Program-made: the position numbers and the translations under genes
Notes under the pieces: model-generated
Told to the model about the DNA's origin: nothing
The model's input: only the letters and a program-made list of their open reading frames with translations
The model's database searches: none
From: Candidatus Rifleibacteriota bacterium
GTDB lineage: Bacteria > Muiribacteriota > Ozemobacteria > Ozemobacterales > Ozemobacteraceae
Reading direction: 5' to 3'
Length of the DNA stretch: 64,000 nucleotides
Assembly: GCA_024710355.1 (NCBI GenBank)
Contig: JANJUX010000046.1
Span: 1-64,000 of the forward strand
Shown: piece by piece, positions 35,822 to 44,494 of the stretch
Position numbering within the stretch: the stretch's first letter is position 1
How the letters are laid out: each line of letters begins with the position of its first letter

Positions 35822-36794
35822 AAATGAGCGTCTGGAGCTTTCAGACGAGCTTTCTCGCCATATTTTCAGCTCCGAGCCTGAAAACGGTCTGAAGCTTATT
35901 CGCGATCTGCCCGACCTGACGGCAAAGGCGCGTGGAAATTGCCTGCTGCTCGAAGGATCGCATGAAAAGATTCTTCTTGTGAAAAGGTTTCTTGAAATTC
36001 TCGGGCAGCGCATCGATCAGCACGAGGCGGTTAACGCCGTCGAAGTGCGTCGCCTGTTCAATCAGGTCACTTCGGTAAAACCGCTTATGAGCGGGGTGAC
36101 CGAGAGTTTTAATTTTTCCGATCTGATCGCTTCTTTCAGTGGTCGCGTCGTTCGCGCGAAAACACCGAATCAGCAGGCATATATCAATGCCATTGAAAAC
36201 AATACCATTACGGTTGCCCGCGGCCCCGCCGGTACCGGCAAGACCTATCTGGCGACCGCCATGGCGGTCAGAGCCCTGAAAGAGAAAAAGGTCAGCAGAG
36301 TGATCCTGTCGCGACCGGTTGTGGAGGCAGGTGAAAGCCTGGGTTATCTGCCCGGCGACCTCAAGGAAAAGGTCGACCCGCATTTTCGCCCGCTTTATGA
36401 CTCTCTACAGGAATTTATCGGCATGGGAAAATTTGAGCAGTATGTCAGGCAGGGCGTGATCGAAATTACGCCCCTGGCTTACATGCGCGGCCGTACATTC
36501 AACGAATCCTTCGTGGTTCTCGATGAGGCTCAAAATACGACACTGCCACAGATGCGCATGGTGTTGACCCGCCTTGGCTATGGCTCAAAAATGGTGGTGA
36601 CCGGCGATCATACCCAGATCGACCTGCCGCGCACCTCCGATTCTTCGCTTCTGGTGCTCGACAAAATCCTTGATAACGTTGAATCGATCAAGTTTGTTGA
36701 TTTAGCCACAGAAGACGTGATAAGACATGAAGTGGTGCGCCGCATAATCAGCGCTTTCGATGCTTATCAGGCAAAAGAACGGAAACAGCAGTGA
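35808..36794 (+). CDS. phoH: PhoH-like ATPase
   Basis: A 328-residue PhoH/PhoL family protein, an ATPase linked to RNA metabolism. The P-loop is ARGPAGTGKTYLA and the Walker B is VVLDEAQNTT. The N-terminal 90 residues form the KH-like region that is usual in PhoL. The start at 35808 is chosen because GGAG lies seven bases before it; upstream in-frame starts lie inside rbgA. The phoH-PgpH-ybeY order is widespread, and PhoH and YbeY are both thought to act in RNA and ribosome quality control. The stop overlaps the GTG of the next gene. Confidence 0.92.
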   Translation: MMKIENERLELSDELSRHIFSSEPENGLKLIRDLPDLTAKARGNCLLLEGSHEKILLVKRFLEILGQRIDQHEAVNAVEVRRLFNQVTSVKPLMSGVTESFNFSDLIASFSGRVVRAKTPNQQAYINAIENNTITVARGPAGTGKTYLATAMAVRALKEKKVSRVILSRPVVEAGESLGYLPGDLKEKVDPHFRPLYDSLQEFIGMGKFEQYVRQGVIEITPLAYMRGRTFNESFVVLDEAQNTTLPQMRMVLTRLGYGSKMVVTGDHTQIDLPRTSDSSLLVLDKILDNVESIKFVDLATEDVIRHEVVRRIISAFDAYQAKERKQQ

Positions 36795-38971
36795 GCGAAA
36801 AGACCAATCTTTTACTTTCAAGCTTTCTTGAATGGCTGAACATCCCAGTTCAGCTGCAGAAGCGGTTTCTGCTGCAGCTCGGGGGCTTTTTCGCTATTCT
36901 CGTGGTTATTCTGGTTATCGATCCAACCGGCTTTACCCCGGAAGTAGTAGAGGGTAAGCCTGCTCCCAAGACCATCAGATGCCCGAGAACCATAAGTTTT
37001 GTCGATGAGAGCAAAACCAACGAACTGCGTACCGCCGAAATGGAAAAGGTGCAGCCGGTTTTTACACCGATCGAGCAGGCAGAAGAAGAAATGCTGACCC
37101 GCTTTGATCGACACATGCTTGAAATGACATCATTCTACGATGAATTCAGACGCCTTTCGACGACTGAACCGCCTCAGACACTTATTGCCTCATATTTCCC
37201 CGGTGAAGTATTGCTCGACGAAGAAAAACTCGTGCAATTGCGTAATCTGAGGATTTCTCAGTTTGAAAAGCTTAAAACCGTCGCGCGACGTCTGCTGCAG
37301 AATCTGAGCCAGAAGACCATAACCGCACAGAACCTCGAAGGCGTAAGGGCAGAAGTGCGCAGTCTTGTCGATGCCTACCCCGAGAGCTCGATGTTCAAAC
37401 AGATCATGACACATCTGGTCAGAAATGCTCTGACCATTAATGCCATCGAAGACGAAAAGCTGACGCGACAAAGGCGTGAGGCTGCAGCCAGAGCCATTCA
37501 GCCTGTTAAAAGAACATTCCAGAAGGGGCAGAAAATCGTCGAAGAGGGCATAATCGTCACCTCTGACGACTACTTTGTGATGCGTAAGATTGCCAGCCAG
37601 CTGCAGAAGAACAGGGTTCTTTCACTGCTGGGCAACTTTTTGCTTGCTTTGCTGGCTGTCGTCATCTCGTTGGTTTTTCTGCGCCTCGAAGACAAAAATA
37701 TTCTCTCAGACGGTGAACAGTACAAGCTGCTCGGGGTTATCTGCCTGGTTACCCTGGCGCTCGCAAAAACCGCCCATGCCCTCGGGGTCGCATTTGACAA
37801 ACAGTATCTTTCGATTCTGCTGACGCCTCTGCCGACCATGGCACTTTTGATGACCATGCTGCTCGACTGTACGGTGGCGTTGTTTCATGTTTTCATGCTC
37901 GGTCTGATGATGTTTGTCGTTGCCGAGTCGAACATCAGATTCGTTGTGGTCAGTCTTTTCGGTGCAATTGCCGGTATTCTTGCCTGGCGTGCCGCCACCC
38001 GTGGTGCCGATGTCAGAAACCTGATCGGTGCGGCATGCGTCAAGACCGGCCTTGCGAGTGCCGTCGCCGTGCTGGCTTTTCTGCTGCTCGATACCGAGAG
38101 CTTTGCAACCATGGATCTGCAGCAGATCGCACTGTTTGCTGGTTTCGGGTTGTTGAACGGTATTCTGTCCGGTATCGTGTCGAATGGCGTTCTGCCTTAC
38201 ATGGAGAGCTTGTTTTCGCTGGCAACCAGTTCGCGCCTTCTTGAGCTCACCGACCTGTCGCAGCCCCTGTTGCGGAAGCTCGCCGAAGAGGCGCCAGGTA
38301 CCTACCAGCACAGCATTGCCGTCGCAACTCTCGCTGAGGCCGCTGCCAACAGTGTCAATGCCGACCCGCTTCTCACCAAAATCAGCGCTTACTTTCATGA
38401 CATCGGGAAAATCAGACGCCCGATGTATTTTGCCGAAAATCAGGCCGATGAAAATCGTCACGATCAGGTAACGCCGTATATGTCGAGCCTGATTCTCATC
38501 GGGCACATCAGAGATAGTCTCGATCTTGGCCGCGAATATGGTCTGCCCGAAAGAGTGCTGTCGATCATGTCACAGCACCACGGCACAACCCTGATCAGCT
38601 ACTTTTACGAAGAAGCCAAAAAACTCAAAGATGGCGAAGAGGTTAATCAGGAAAGATTCAGATACCCTGGCCCGAAGCCTCAGACAAAAGAAGCGGCAAT
38701 TCTGATGCTTGCCGACTCCGTTGAGGCGGCAGCGAGAACGCTGCCGCAGCATACTCACAGCAAAATCGAGGGGCTGGTCTCAAAGATCGTCGAGCACAAA
38801 CTCAACGATGAAAATCAGCTCGACGAAAGCGATTTGACCCTTAAAGACATCGAAAAAATCGAGCAGGTATTTGTCAGAACGCTGACTTCAATGTACCATA
38901 GCAGAGTCGACTATCCAGGAAAACTTTCGAATCAATCAAAGGGGGCCGCTGATGGAAGTTCTGATCAGTAA
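36791..38971 (+). CDS. pgpH: 7TM-HD family phosphohydrolase (PgpH-like, probable c-di-AMP phosphodiesterase)
   Basis: A 726-residue membrane protein of the PgpH/YqfF type. One helix near the N-terminus (about residues 28-48) leads to an extracytoplasmic 7TMR-HDED domain (about 60-270). A bundle of membrane helices (about 275-480) leads to a cytoplasmic HD domain: YQHSIAVATLAEAAA, then AYFHDIGKIRRP and the later SQHHGTTL. Characterised members hydrolyse cyclic di-AMP. The GTG start overlaps the phoH stop, and the C-terminus overlaps ybeY by 20 bases. The substrate is inferred from the family. Confidence 0.9.
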   Translation: MSEKTNLLLSSFLEWLNIPVQLQKRFLLQLGGFFAILVVILVIDPTGFTPEVVEGKPAPKTIRCPRTISFVDESKTNELRTAEMEKVQPVFTPIEQAEEEMLTRFDRHMLEMTSFYDEFRRLSTTEPPQTLIASYFPGEVLLDEEKLVQLRNLRISQFEKLKTVARRLLQNLSQKTITAQNLEGVRAEVRSLVDAYPESSMFKQIMTHLVRNALTINAIEDEKLTRQRREAAARAIQPVKRTFQKGQKIVEEGIIVTSDDYFVMRKIASQLQKNRVLSLLGNFLLALLAVVISLVFLRLEDKNILSDGEQYKLLGVICLVTLALAKTAHALGVAFDKQYLSILLTPLPTMALLMTMLLDCTVALFHVFMLGLMMFVVAESNIRFVVVSLFGAIAGILAWRAATRGADVRNLIGAACVKTGLASAVAVLAFLLLDTESFATMDLQQIALFAGFGLLNGILSGIVSNGVLPYMESLFSLATSSRLLELTDLSQPLLRKLAEEAPGTYQHSIAVATLAEAAANSVNADPLLTKISAYFHDIGKIRRPMYFAENQADENRHDQVTPYMSSLILIGHIRDSLDLGREYGLPERVLSIMSQHHGTTLISYFYEEAKKLKDGEEVNQERFRYPGPKPQTKEAAILMLADSVEAAARTLPQHTHSKIEGLVSKIVEHKLNDENQLDESDLTLKDIEKIEQVFVRTLTSMYHSRVDYPGKLSNQSKGAADGSSDQ

Positions 38972-39455
38972 CCGGCAGAAACTTGTAGAAGTCGATCTTG
39001 ACCAGATCCGGGAAGTAGCCCTTGAAATAATGAAATTCGAGGCATCGCCAGAGAATGCCGAGCTTTCACTGGTTTTCTGCGATGATGACTTTATTCAGAA
39101 GCTTAATAAAGATTTCCGCGGCAAGAGCGAGCCCACCGATGTTCTCTCTTTTCCTATCGATGAAGAGAGTTTTGAGGCCGAAGTCAGGGTGCTTGGCGAT
39201 ATCGTTATCAGCACCGAAACCGCAATGCGGCAGGCCGAAAGCTTCAAGCATCCGCCGATGCTTGAGATTATCTTTTTGCTTATTCATGGCCTTCTGCATC
39301 TGCACGGCTACGATCACGTTCTGAAAACCCAGCGAAAACGCATGCGTGATCGCGAAGTTACCATTTTTCAGCATCTTTGTGACAGGCGTCTTCTCAAATG
39401 TGTTGTCGGGGCGCCTTTGAACCCTATTATCAAGAGGGTGACCGAAAATGAATGA
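38952..39455 (+). CDS. ybeY: Endoribonuclease YbeY
   Basis: A 167-residue zinc-dependent RNase that takes part in 16S 3' end maturation and ribosome quality control. The zinc site is LIHGLLHLHGYDH, with the three histidines in HxxxHxxxxxH order, and the preceding SEPTDVLSFP motif is diagnostic. The start has GGGGG upstream and lies within the end of the pgpH gene. The C-terminal 25 residues extend a little past the usual domain end. Confidence 0.95.
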   Translation: MEVLISNRQKLVEVDLDQIREVALEIMKFEASPENAELSLVFCDDDFIQKLNKDFRGKSEPTDVLSFPIDEESFEAEVRVLGDIVISTETAMRQAESFKHPPMLEIIFLLIHGLLHLHGYDHVLKTQRKRMRDREVTIFQHLCDRRLLKCVVGAPLNPIIKRVTENE

Positions 39456-39490
39456 AATTCAGTATGGCAAGGCGGGGCAATTTATAGTCT

Positions 39491-40813
39491 ATGGATGACT
39501 CTATAGCTGGCTTTTTATTTGGTGGCTGTATTTTTCTTTCGGCCTTTTTTTCCTGTTCAGAAACGGCGTTTTTTTCGTTGTCTCCCCTGAAACTCAAAAG
39601 ACAGGAAGTGGATGGCGACACAAGGGCTGGCGAAATTCTCAAGGTAATATCCGACAAACAGCGCCTGATGCTTTCTTTATCAATGGGAAGCACGATGGTC
39701 AACGTCTCTGCCGTGGTTCTGGCTGTGCACTTTTTTTATGGCTGGTTGCCTGCTTCCGGGCTATCGATCTGTGAAGGAGCCTCCGGTTCAATGTTTTGCG
39801 GGTTTCTGGCGGTCATACTGATGACAGCGATACTCCTTTTCTTTGGTGAAATTGCTCCGCGCACCGTGGCCATTTTTGGTGGTTATAAATATTGTCGGCT
39901 TGTGGTCAAGCCTTTGCGCCTTTTTCTCATGCTGACTTACCCTCTGACCGCGATTTCGGTCTGGACCATCAAAAAATTTCTGCCGCGCTATTCAGACTGG
40001 AACAGCCAGCTGGGTTGCTCTTCATCGATCGAAGAGATAGACAGCTACGTGAATCTCGGCGAAGAAGCAGGGATCATCGAACACGACGAAAAGGAAATGA
40101 TCAACTCGGTATTCGAGTTTGGCGATACTCTGGTGCGCGAGGTTATGGTGCCCCGGCCTGATATCATTGCAATGCCTATCAATACAACGCTTCCCGAATT
40201 GCTGAAGTTCATCCGCGAGGACGGGCATTCAAGGTTTCCGGTCTACGACGGCAGCATGGATAAAATTCTTGGCATTCTTTATGTCAAAGACGTGCTGATC
40301 AAACTTGACGAGATTCAGCAATCATACGATCTCTTCAAATTACTGCGCTCGCCTTTTTTTGTGCCGGAGACGAAAAAGCTCGATGATCTGCTTAGTGAAT
40401 TTCAAAAGCGCAAGCAGCATCTTGCCATGGTGATCGACGAGTATGGCGGAGTTTCAGGTCTGGTAACGATTGAGGATCTGCTTGAAGAGATTGTTGGCGA
40501 AATCGTCGACGAGTATGATCTCGAAGAACAGGAGCCTCTGACGCGTCTCGATGAAAATATCTACAGTGTTGACGCCCGTTTCAGTATCAGTGATCTCGAA
40601 GCCGAGCTCGAGTGCGAATTTGATTACGAAGACTCAGAGACGGTCGGCGGTTTTGTTCTTGAAAAACTTGGGCGTATCCCGCAGAGAGGCGAAATTTTTG
40701 AACAGCCGCAGGGCACTTTCCAGATAACGGAAATTAAGGGAAACCGCATTCTGCGTGTCAGATTCACCATGAAGCCGGAAGTCTGTGAAGACGTTGAACC
40801 CGGTAGAGATTAA
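39491..40813 (+). CDS. CNNM/CBS/CorC-HlyC membrane protein
   Basis: A 440-residue protein with the three-part layout of the CorC/HlyC (UPF0053) family. A CNNM (DUF21) membrane domain covers about residues 1-190 and includes the [11 protein letters not shown] segment. A pair of CBS domains follows (about 215-335, with [11 protein letters not shown] and [26 protein letters not shown]). A C-terminal CorC_HlyC domain (about 350-435) includes the [12 protein letters not shown] and ETVGGFV segments. Members export or regulate magnesium or other cations. It follows ybeY, a common neighbour, after 35 bases. Confidence 0.92.
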   Translation: MDDSIAGFLFGGCIFLSAFFSCSETAFFSLSPLKLKRQEVDGDTRAGEILKVISDKQRLMLSLSMGSTMVNVSAVVLAVHFFYGWLPASGLSICEGASGSMFCGFLAVILMTAILLFFGEIAPRTVAIFGGYKYCRLVVKPLRLFLMLTYPLTAISVWTIKKFLPRYSDWNSQLGCSSSIEEIDSYVNLGEEAGIIEHDEKEMINSVFEFGDTLVREVMVPRPDIIAMPINTTLPELLKFIREDGHSRFPVYDGSMDKILGILYVKDVLIKLDEIQQSYDLFKLLRSPFFVPETKKLDDLLSEFQKRKQHLAMVIDEYGGVSGLVTIEDLLEEIVGEIVDEYDLEEQEPLTRLDENIYSVDARFSISDLEAELECEFDYEDSETVGGFVLEKLGRIPQRGEIFEQPQGTFQITEIKGNRILRVRFTMKPEVCEDVEPGRD

Positions 40814-40857
40814 ACGGTAGCCATAAGGGTTATGGATAGCGTAGAATATCAGAAATT

Positions 40858-41568
40858 ATGAAGCTGCCGATTGAACACGAACGATTGAACCGCACCCTCG
40901 AAGATGCCGGTCAGAGGCTTAACAACCTGCTCGGTCAGATGCGAAAGTATCTGATCACGGGTGTGCTGGTGCTTGTACCTTTTGTTGTAACAATCTACAT
41001 CATGTACGCCTTTTTTCAGATAACCGACGGTCTTCTTGGCGTGGCGGTCAGTCGGGCAATAGGTTATCGCGTTCCCGGAATGGGGCTGATTCTGACTGCG
41101 TTGATATGTGTCTCGGTTGGTATGATTGCGCAGAATTATTTTGGCAAGAGACTGATCGCGAGTGTTGACAATTCGCTTGAACAGATCCCGGGCGTCAGGT
41201 CGCTGTATAACGGTATCAAGCAGGTTGCCGATGTTATCGTGCGTAATACTCGAAGCGAGTTTAAAAGGGTCGTGATGCTCGAATATCCAAAAGAAGACAG
41301 CTGGGTGCTTGGCTTCGTTACCGGAGATTTCGTGCTTCAGGCCGGTTCTGACCGCCTCGACGACGATATGATTTCCGTGTTCGTTCCTACTACGCCCAAT
41401 CCGACTTCCGGTTTCCTGCTTATCATCAGCAAAAAGAAGATAATTGACACTCACATGGATATCGAAGATGCCATGAAAATTGTAATTTCGGGTGGTCTGG
41501 TGCAGCCGGGTCGGTTGCCTGAGCAGACTACCGGCGAAACTGCCGAAGATTTTGTTATTCCACATTGA
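40858..41568 (+). CDS. DUF502 family membrane protein
   Basis: A 236-residue protein of the DUF502 family. After a 35-residue N-terminal tail come two membrane helices: one starting LITGVLVLVPFVVTIYI, and a second at about residues 75-95 (GLILTALICVSVGMI). The soluble part carries the family-typical IPGVRSLYNGIKQVADVI and a VFVPTTPNPTSGFLLI segment. The role is unknown, though homologs are widespread in Gram-negative bacteria. The ATG has no clear ribosome binding site; a nine-codon frame (40832-40861) ends across it, so translation may depend on coupling. Confidence 0.88.
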   Translation: MKLPIEHERLNRTLEDAGQRLNNLLGQMRKYLITGVLVLVPFVVTIYIMYAFFQITDGLLGVAVSRAIGYRVPGMGLILTALICVSVGMIAQNYFGKRLIASVDNSLEQIPGVRSLYNGIKQVADVIVRNTRSEFKRVVMLEYPKEDSWVLGFVTGDFVLQAGSDRLDDDMISVFVPTTPNPTSGFLLIISKKKIIDTHMDIEDAMKIVISGGLVQPGRLPEQTTGETAEDFVIPH

Positions 41569-41586
41569 TACTGCGAGGAAGATTTC

Positions 41587-43593
41587 ATGATCAGAACAGG
41601 TGTCGTGGTTCTCTGTATGGTTGCTGTGCTGGCCTTCTGGCCTGCTTCTGCTGTTGCTCAGGGCGGTAACATTGAAGAGATAAGACAGTATTTCGAGCTT
41701 CGCGATACGATCAGTCTGATGAATCTTGAAATAAAAAGGGCTCTTGCGCCGGATTCGCGCTCGCCCCTTCTTTCTGAATCTGATGCCGACAATCGTTTGA
41801 GCAATTTTGTCAGCTTTATTCAAGGCCGTATCGATAATTTTTCTCAAAGCGATACACCGCTGAAATACCATTATGTTAAAAAACTCAATGTTATTTTTGC
41901 CGAAACACGCCAGTTGCATGCTGCTTTGAGTCAGAAGCTCAAAACTGTTCTGCCGGGAACCAGGATAATACCTGCTCCGACTCCGGTCGCCTCTGAAGCC
42001 ATAAGCGAAGAACTTAAAGTGCAGCCAAAGCCATTTTTTGATTCGATTGGCATGAGAACTCTCGCTCCAGGCAAAACGGGTTCACATGCTACGGCGACTG
42101 ATCTGACCAGACCGCACTATGATCTGGTTAAAACTCCGGTGCATCGGCCGGTCGTTCAACCAGCCAGAGTAACCACAACACCCGAAGGGACTGTCAGCAA
42201 AACCCCTGCGGTTTCAGCGGTTTCAGCGACAGAAAAAGTTGCGGTGCCGGCTATATCGGTGAAAACTACCGAAAAGGCAAAGCCGCAGCAGACTGCGGCA
42301 GCAGTTAAGCCGGGAGTTCAGGTCGTCCCGCCGCCTCAGACGTCCGATACTGCGAAGCTGGCAATGGTGGTAGACAAACCTCGGGTGACAGAACCGGCAA
42401 AACCGGTAGAAATCAAGTCTGCACCGGCAGAGCAGTCGGTTAAACCTGTCGAACCAGCAAAAATCGCCGAACCGGCGAAAGTTATCGAGCCTGTTAAAGC
42501 GACCGGGCCGGTCAAGGCTGTTGAACCTGACAAGCCGGCAGAGCCAGTAAAAGCAGTTGAGCCACTAAAGCCAGTTGTAACGGTTGAAAAGCCCGCTCCG
42601 GTGGTTCCGCCAGGAACCGGCGTAATGCGGCCTCTGGCGATCATGATCGAAAATCACAATCAGTCGAGACCGCAGAGTGGTCTCGATCACGCAGACGTGG
42701 TTTATGAAATGCCGGTCGAAGGTGGTATTACCAGATTTATGGCCATTTATACCAGAGCTCCTGGTCTGATCGGGCCGGTACGAAGCTGTCGTGAATACTT
42801 TGTCGACAGGGCCCTCGAGATCGATGCTCTATATGTTCATTGTGGCGGCAGTCCGGCAGGTTACAACTACATTTCAAAAACCAAAATCAATTCGATCGAT
42901 GAGATCAAGTGGGGTGACCCATTCTTTCGTGATAAAACCCGCAAGGCGCCACACAACCTTTACGGCAACGGCAAGGATGTTTATGAATTCATGTCTGCCA
43001 AAGTCGGCATGCGGCTTGCCACCGCTCCGGTTCTGTTGAAATATGGTCAGCGAGTATCAAGTGTGCCAACCGAGCCGGTTTTGTCCGCCAAAATCAGATA
43101 TCATGGCAACTACAGTCTTGAAGTGAAGTATGAAGATGGAGCCTGGCAGCGCTACATGAACGATATACTGCATATCGACCGTGAAACGAAAAAACCATTG
43201 CGGGCTTCAGCCGTGGTTATTCAGGTTGCGGCCATGAAAACCGTGGATGCGGTGGGACGTCAGGAAATCAGTTTTATTGGCAGCGGTACCGCCTGGATTC
43301 TCGAAAAGGGTCAGCGCACGAAAGTGACCTGGCACAAGGAAACACCAAAGTCATTGACTGTCTACAAAGATTCTGCCGGGCAGGAATACCTTTTCCCGAA
43401 AGATCTGCAGGTGTGGGTGCAGGTAGTTTCGCCGATTCATAAACTTTTCTTTAATGGCAAAGAAGAAGAAAAACCCGCAACTGTGGCCGGTAATCCGGCG
43501 GCAGCTGCCAATGCGTCGTCTCCGGCTGCAATTCCGGCAGTTTCTGCCCCTGCAGTGGCCAGTTCGACCACCGACTCAGGAAAGCAGGGATAA
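41587..43593 (+). CDS. Exported DUF3048 protein with Pro/Lys-rich linker
   Basis: A 668-residue exported protein. A signal peptide covers residues 1-25 (ending AVAQ). An N-terminal helical part (about 26-140) is followed by a long Pro/Lys/Val/Thr-rich linker (about 150-345) with many EPxKxxEP-like repeats, which probably spans the peptidoglycan. The C-terminal DUF3048 (YerB-like) domain starts at about residue 350 (MRPLAIMIENHNQSRPQSGL), with GGITRFMAIYT and GPVRSCREYF as family hallmarks. A further Ala/Pro-rich tail closes the protein. DUF3048 proteins are exported, often as lipoproteins, and of unknown activity; this one has no lipobox. GAGGAAG precedes the ATG. Confidence 0.87.
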   Translation: MIRTGVVVLCMVAVLAFWPASAVAQGGNIEEIRQYFELRDTISLMNLEIKRALAPDSRSPLLSESDADNRLSNFVSFIQGRIDNFSQSDTPLKYHYVKKLNVIFAETRQLHAALSQKLKTVLPGTRIIPAPTPVASEAISEELKVQPKPFFDSIGMRTLAPGKTGSHATATDLTRPHYDLVKTPVHRPVVQPARVTTTPEGTVSKTPAVSAVSATEKVAVPAISVKTTEKAKPQQTAAAVKPGVQVVPPPQTSDTAKLAMVVDKPRVTEPAKPVEIKSAPAEQSVKPVEPAKIAEPAKVIEPVKATGPVKAVEPDKPAEPVKAVEPLKPVVTVEKPAPVVPPGTGVMRPLAIMIENHNQSRPQSGLDHADVVYEMPVEGGITRFMAIYTRAPGLIGPVRSCREYFVDRALEIDALYVHCGGSPAGYNYISKTKINSIDEIKWGDPFFRDKTRKAPHNLYGNGKDVYEFMSAKVGMRLATAPVLLKYGQRVSSVPTEPVLSAKIRYHGNYSLEVKYEDGAWQRYMNDILHIDRETKKPLRASAVVIQVAAMKTVDAVGRQEISFIGSGTAWILEKGQRTKVTWHKETPKSLTVYKDSAGQEYLFPKDLQVWVQVVSPIHKLFFNGKEEEKPATVAGNPAAAANASSPAAIPAVSAPAVASSTTDSGKQG

Positions 43594-43594
43594 G

Positions 43595-44485
43595 ATGAGC
43601 AAATTTGGAGCAATAGGCGTATTTGGCCGGGCCAATGCTGGCAAATCGACACTGGTTAACGCTCTTGTCGGGGAGCGGGTATCGATTGTCTCGAAGCGTC
43701 CGCAGACGACCCGCAAGCGCATTCTCGGCATTCTGACACAAGATGACTGTCAGCTGGTTTTCTGCGATACTCCGGGCTTGCACACGGTCAAGAATAAACT
43801 CGACGCCTTCATGCACGAAGAAATTCTTGCCACCGTCAAGGGGCTGCAGGCCGGCATGTATCTGGTCGATCTTGGCGACATCAGACATGAAGAAGACAAA
43901 GCCTATCTCTCTCAGCTAAATCCTGAAAGTGGTATGCCCATGTTTCTGGTTCTCAATAAAACCGATCTTGTCGAGGCCGACCGTGTCGAGTTTGCCGTCA
44001 AGCTTTATCATGAATATTACCCTTTCGATAAGGTTTTTGCTGTCTCGGCCGGTAAAAAACAGGGTCTGGAACCTTTGCTGAAATCCCTCAGACGTGCGGT
44101 TCCAGAAGGGCCGCATGCTTATGATCCCGATTATTATACCAGCCAGACTGAACGTGAAATCGTCGAAGAAGTGGTTCGCGAAGTGGTTCTGCAGAATTAT
44201 TTTCAGGAAGTGCCGCATTCGCTTGCGGTTCAGGTCGAGCAGTTCACTGAACGTGAAAATGGCAAAACCTTTGTTGAGGCAACCCTGTATGTCGAAAAGG
44301 AAGGCCACAAGAAGATAATCATCGGAAAAGGCGGCGAGGGAATAAAGAATCTTGGGCAGATTGCAAGGCAAAGGTTGAACAGCCTGCTCGGACGTGATAT
44401 TTTTTTACAGTTGTGGATAAAAGTCAGAGCAAACTGGCGTCGTGATGAGCAGTGGATCGAACGGCTTGGCTACCGTAAAAAGTAA
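43595..44485 (+). CDS. era: GTPase Era
   Basis: A 296-residue Era, a 16S rRNA-binding GTPase for 30S assembly. The G domain has GRANAGKST (G1), TTRKRI (G2), DTPGLH (G3) and NKTD (G4). The C-terminal KH domain has the IIIGKGGEGIKNLG loop. The start at 43595 is one base after the preceding stop codon and has AGGG upstream; the longer open frame to 43454 lies in the previous gene and is not used. A ybeY-era neighbourhood, here interrupted by three envelope genes, is common. Confidence 0.96.
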   Translation: MSKFGAIGVFGRANAGKSTLVNALVGERVSIVSKRPQTTRKRILGILTQDDCQLVFCDTPGLHTVKNKLDAFMHEEILATVKGLQAGMYLVDLGDIRHEEDKAYLSQLNPESGMPMFLVLNKTDLVEADRVEFAVKLYHEYYPFDKVFAVSAGKKQGLEPLLKSLRRAVPEGPHAYDPDYYTSQTEREIVEEVVREVVLQNYFQEVPHSLAVQVEQFTERENGKTFVEATLYVEKEGHKKIIIGKGGEGIKNLGQIARQRLNSLLGRDIFLQLWIKVRANWRRDEQWIERLGYRKK

Positions 44486-44494
44486 GGAAACAGA

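Noticed and set aside
37706-38506. Long antisense open frames inside pgpH and, similarly, at 40849-41919, 44879-45823, 58705-59754 and 3447-4040
   Set aside because: They lie opposite well-recognised genes, have odd composition and no ribosome binding sites or family motifs.
43454-43594. An upstream extension of era
   Set aside because: It lies in the DUF3048 gene and encodes a non-Era sequence; the ATG at 43595 has a ribosome binding site.
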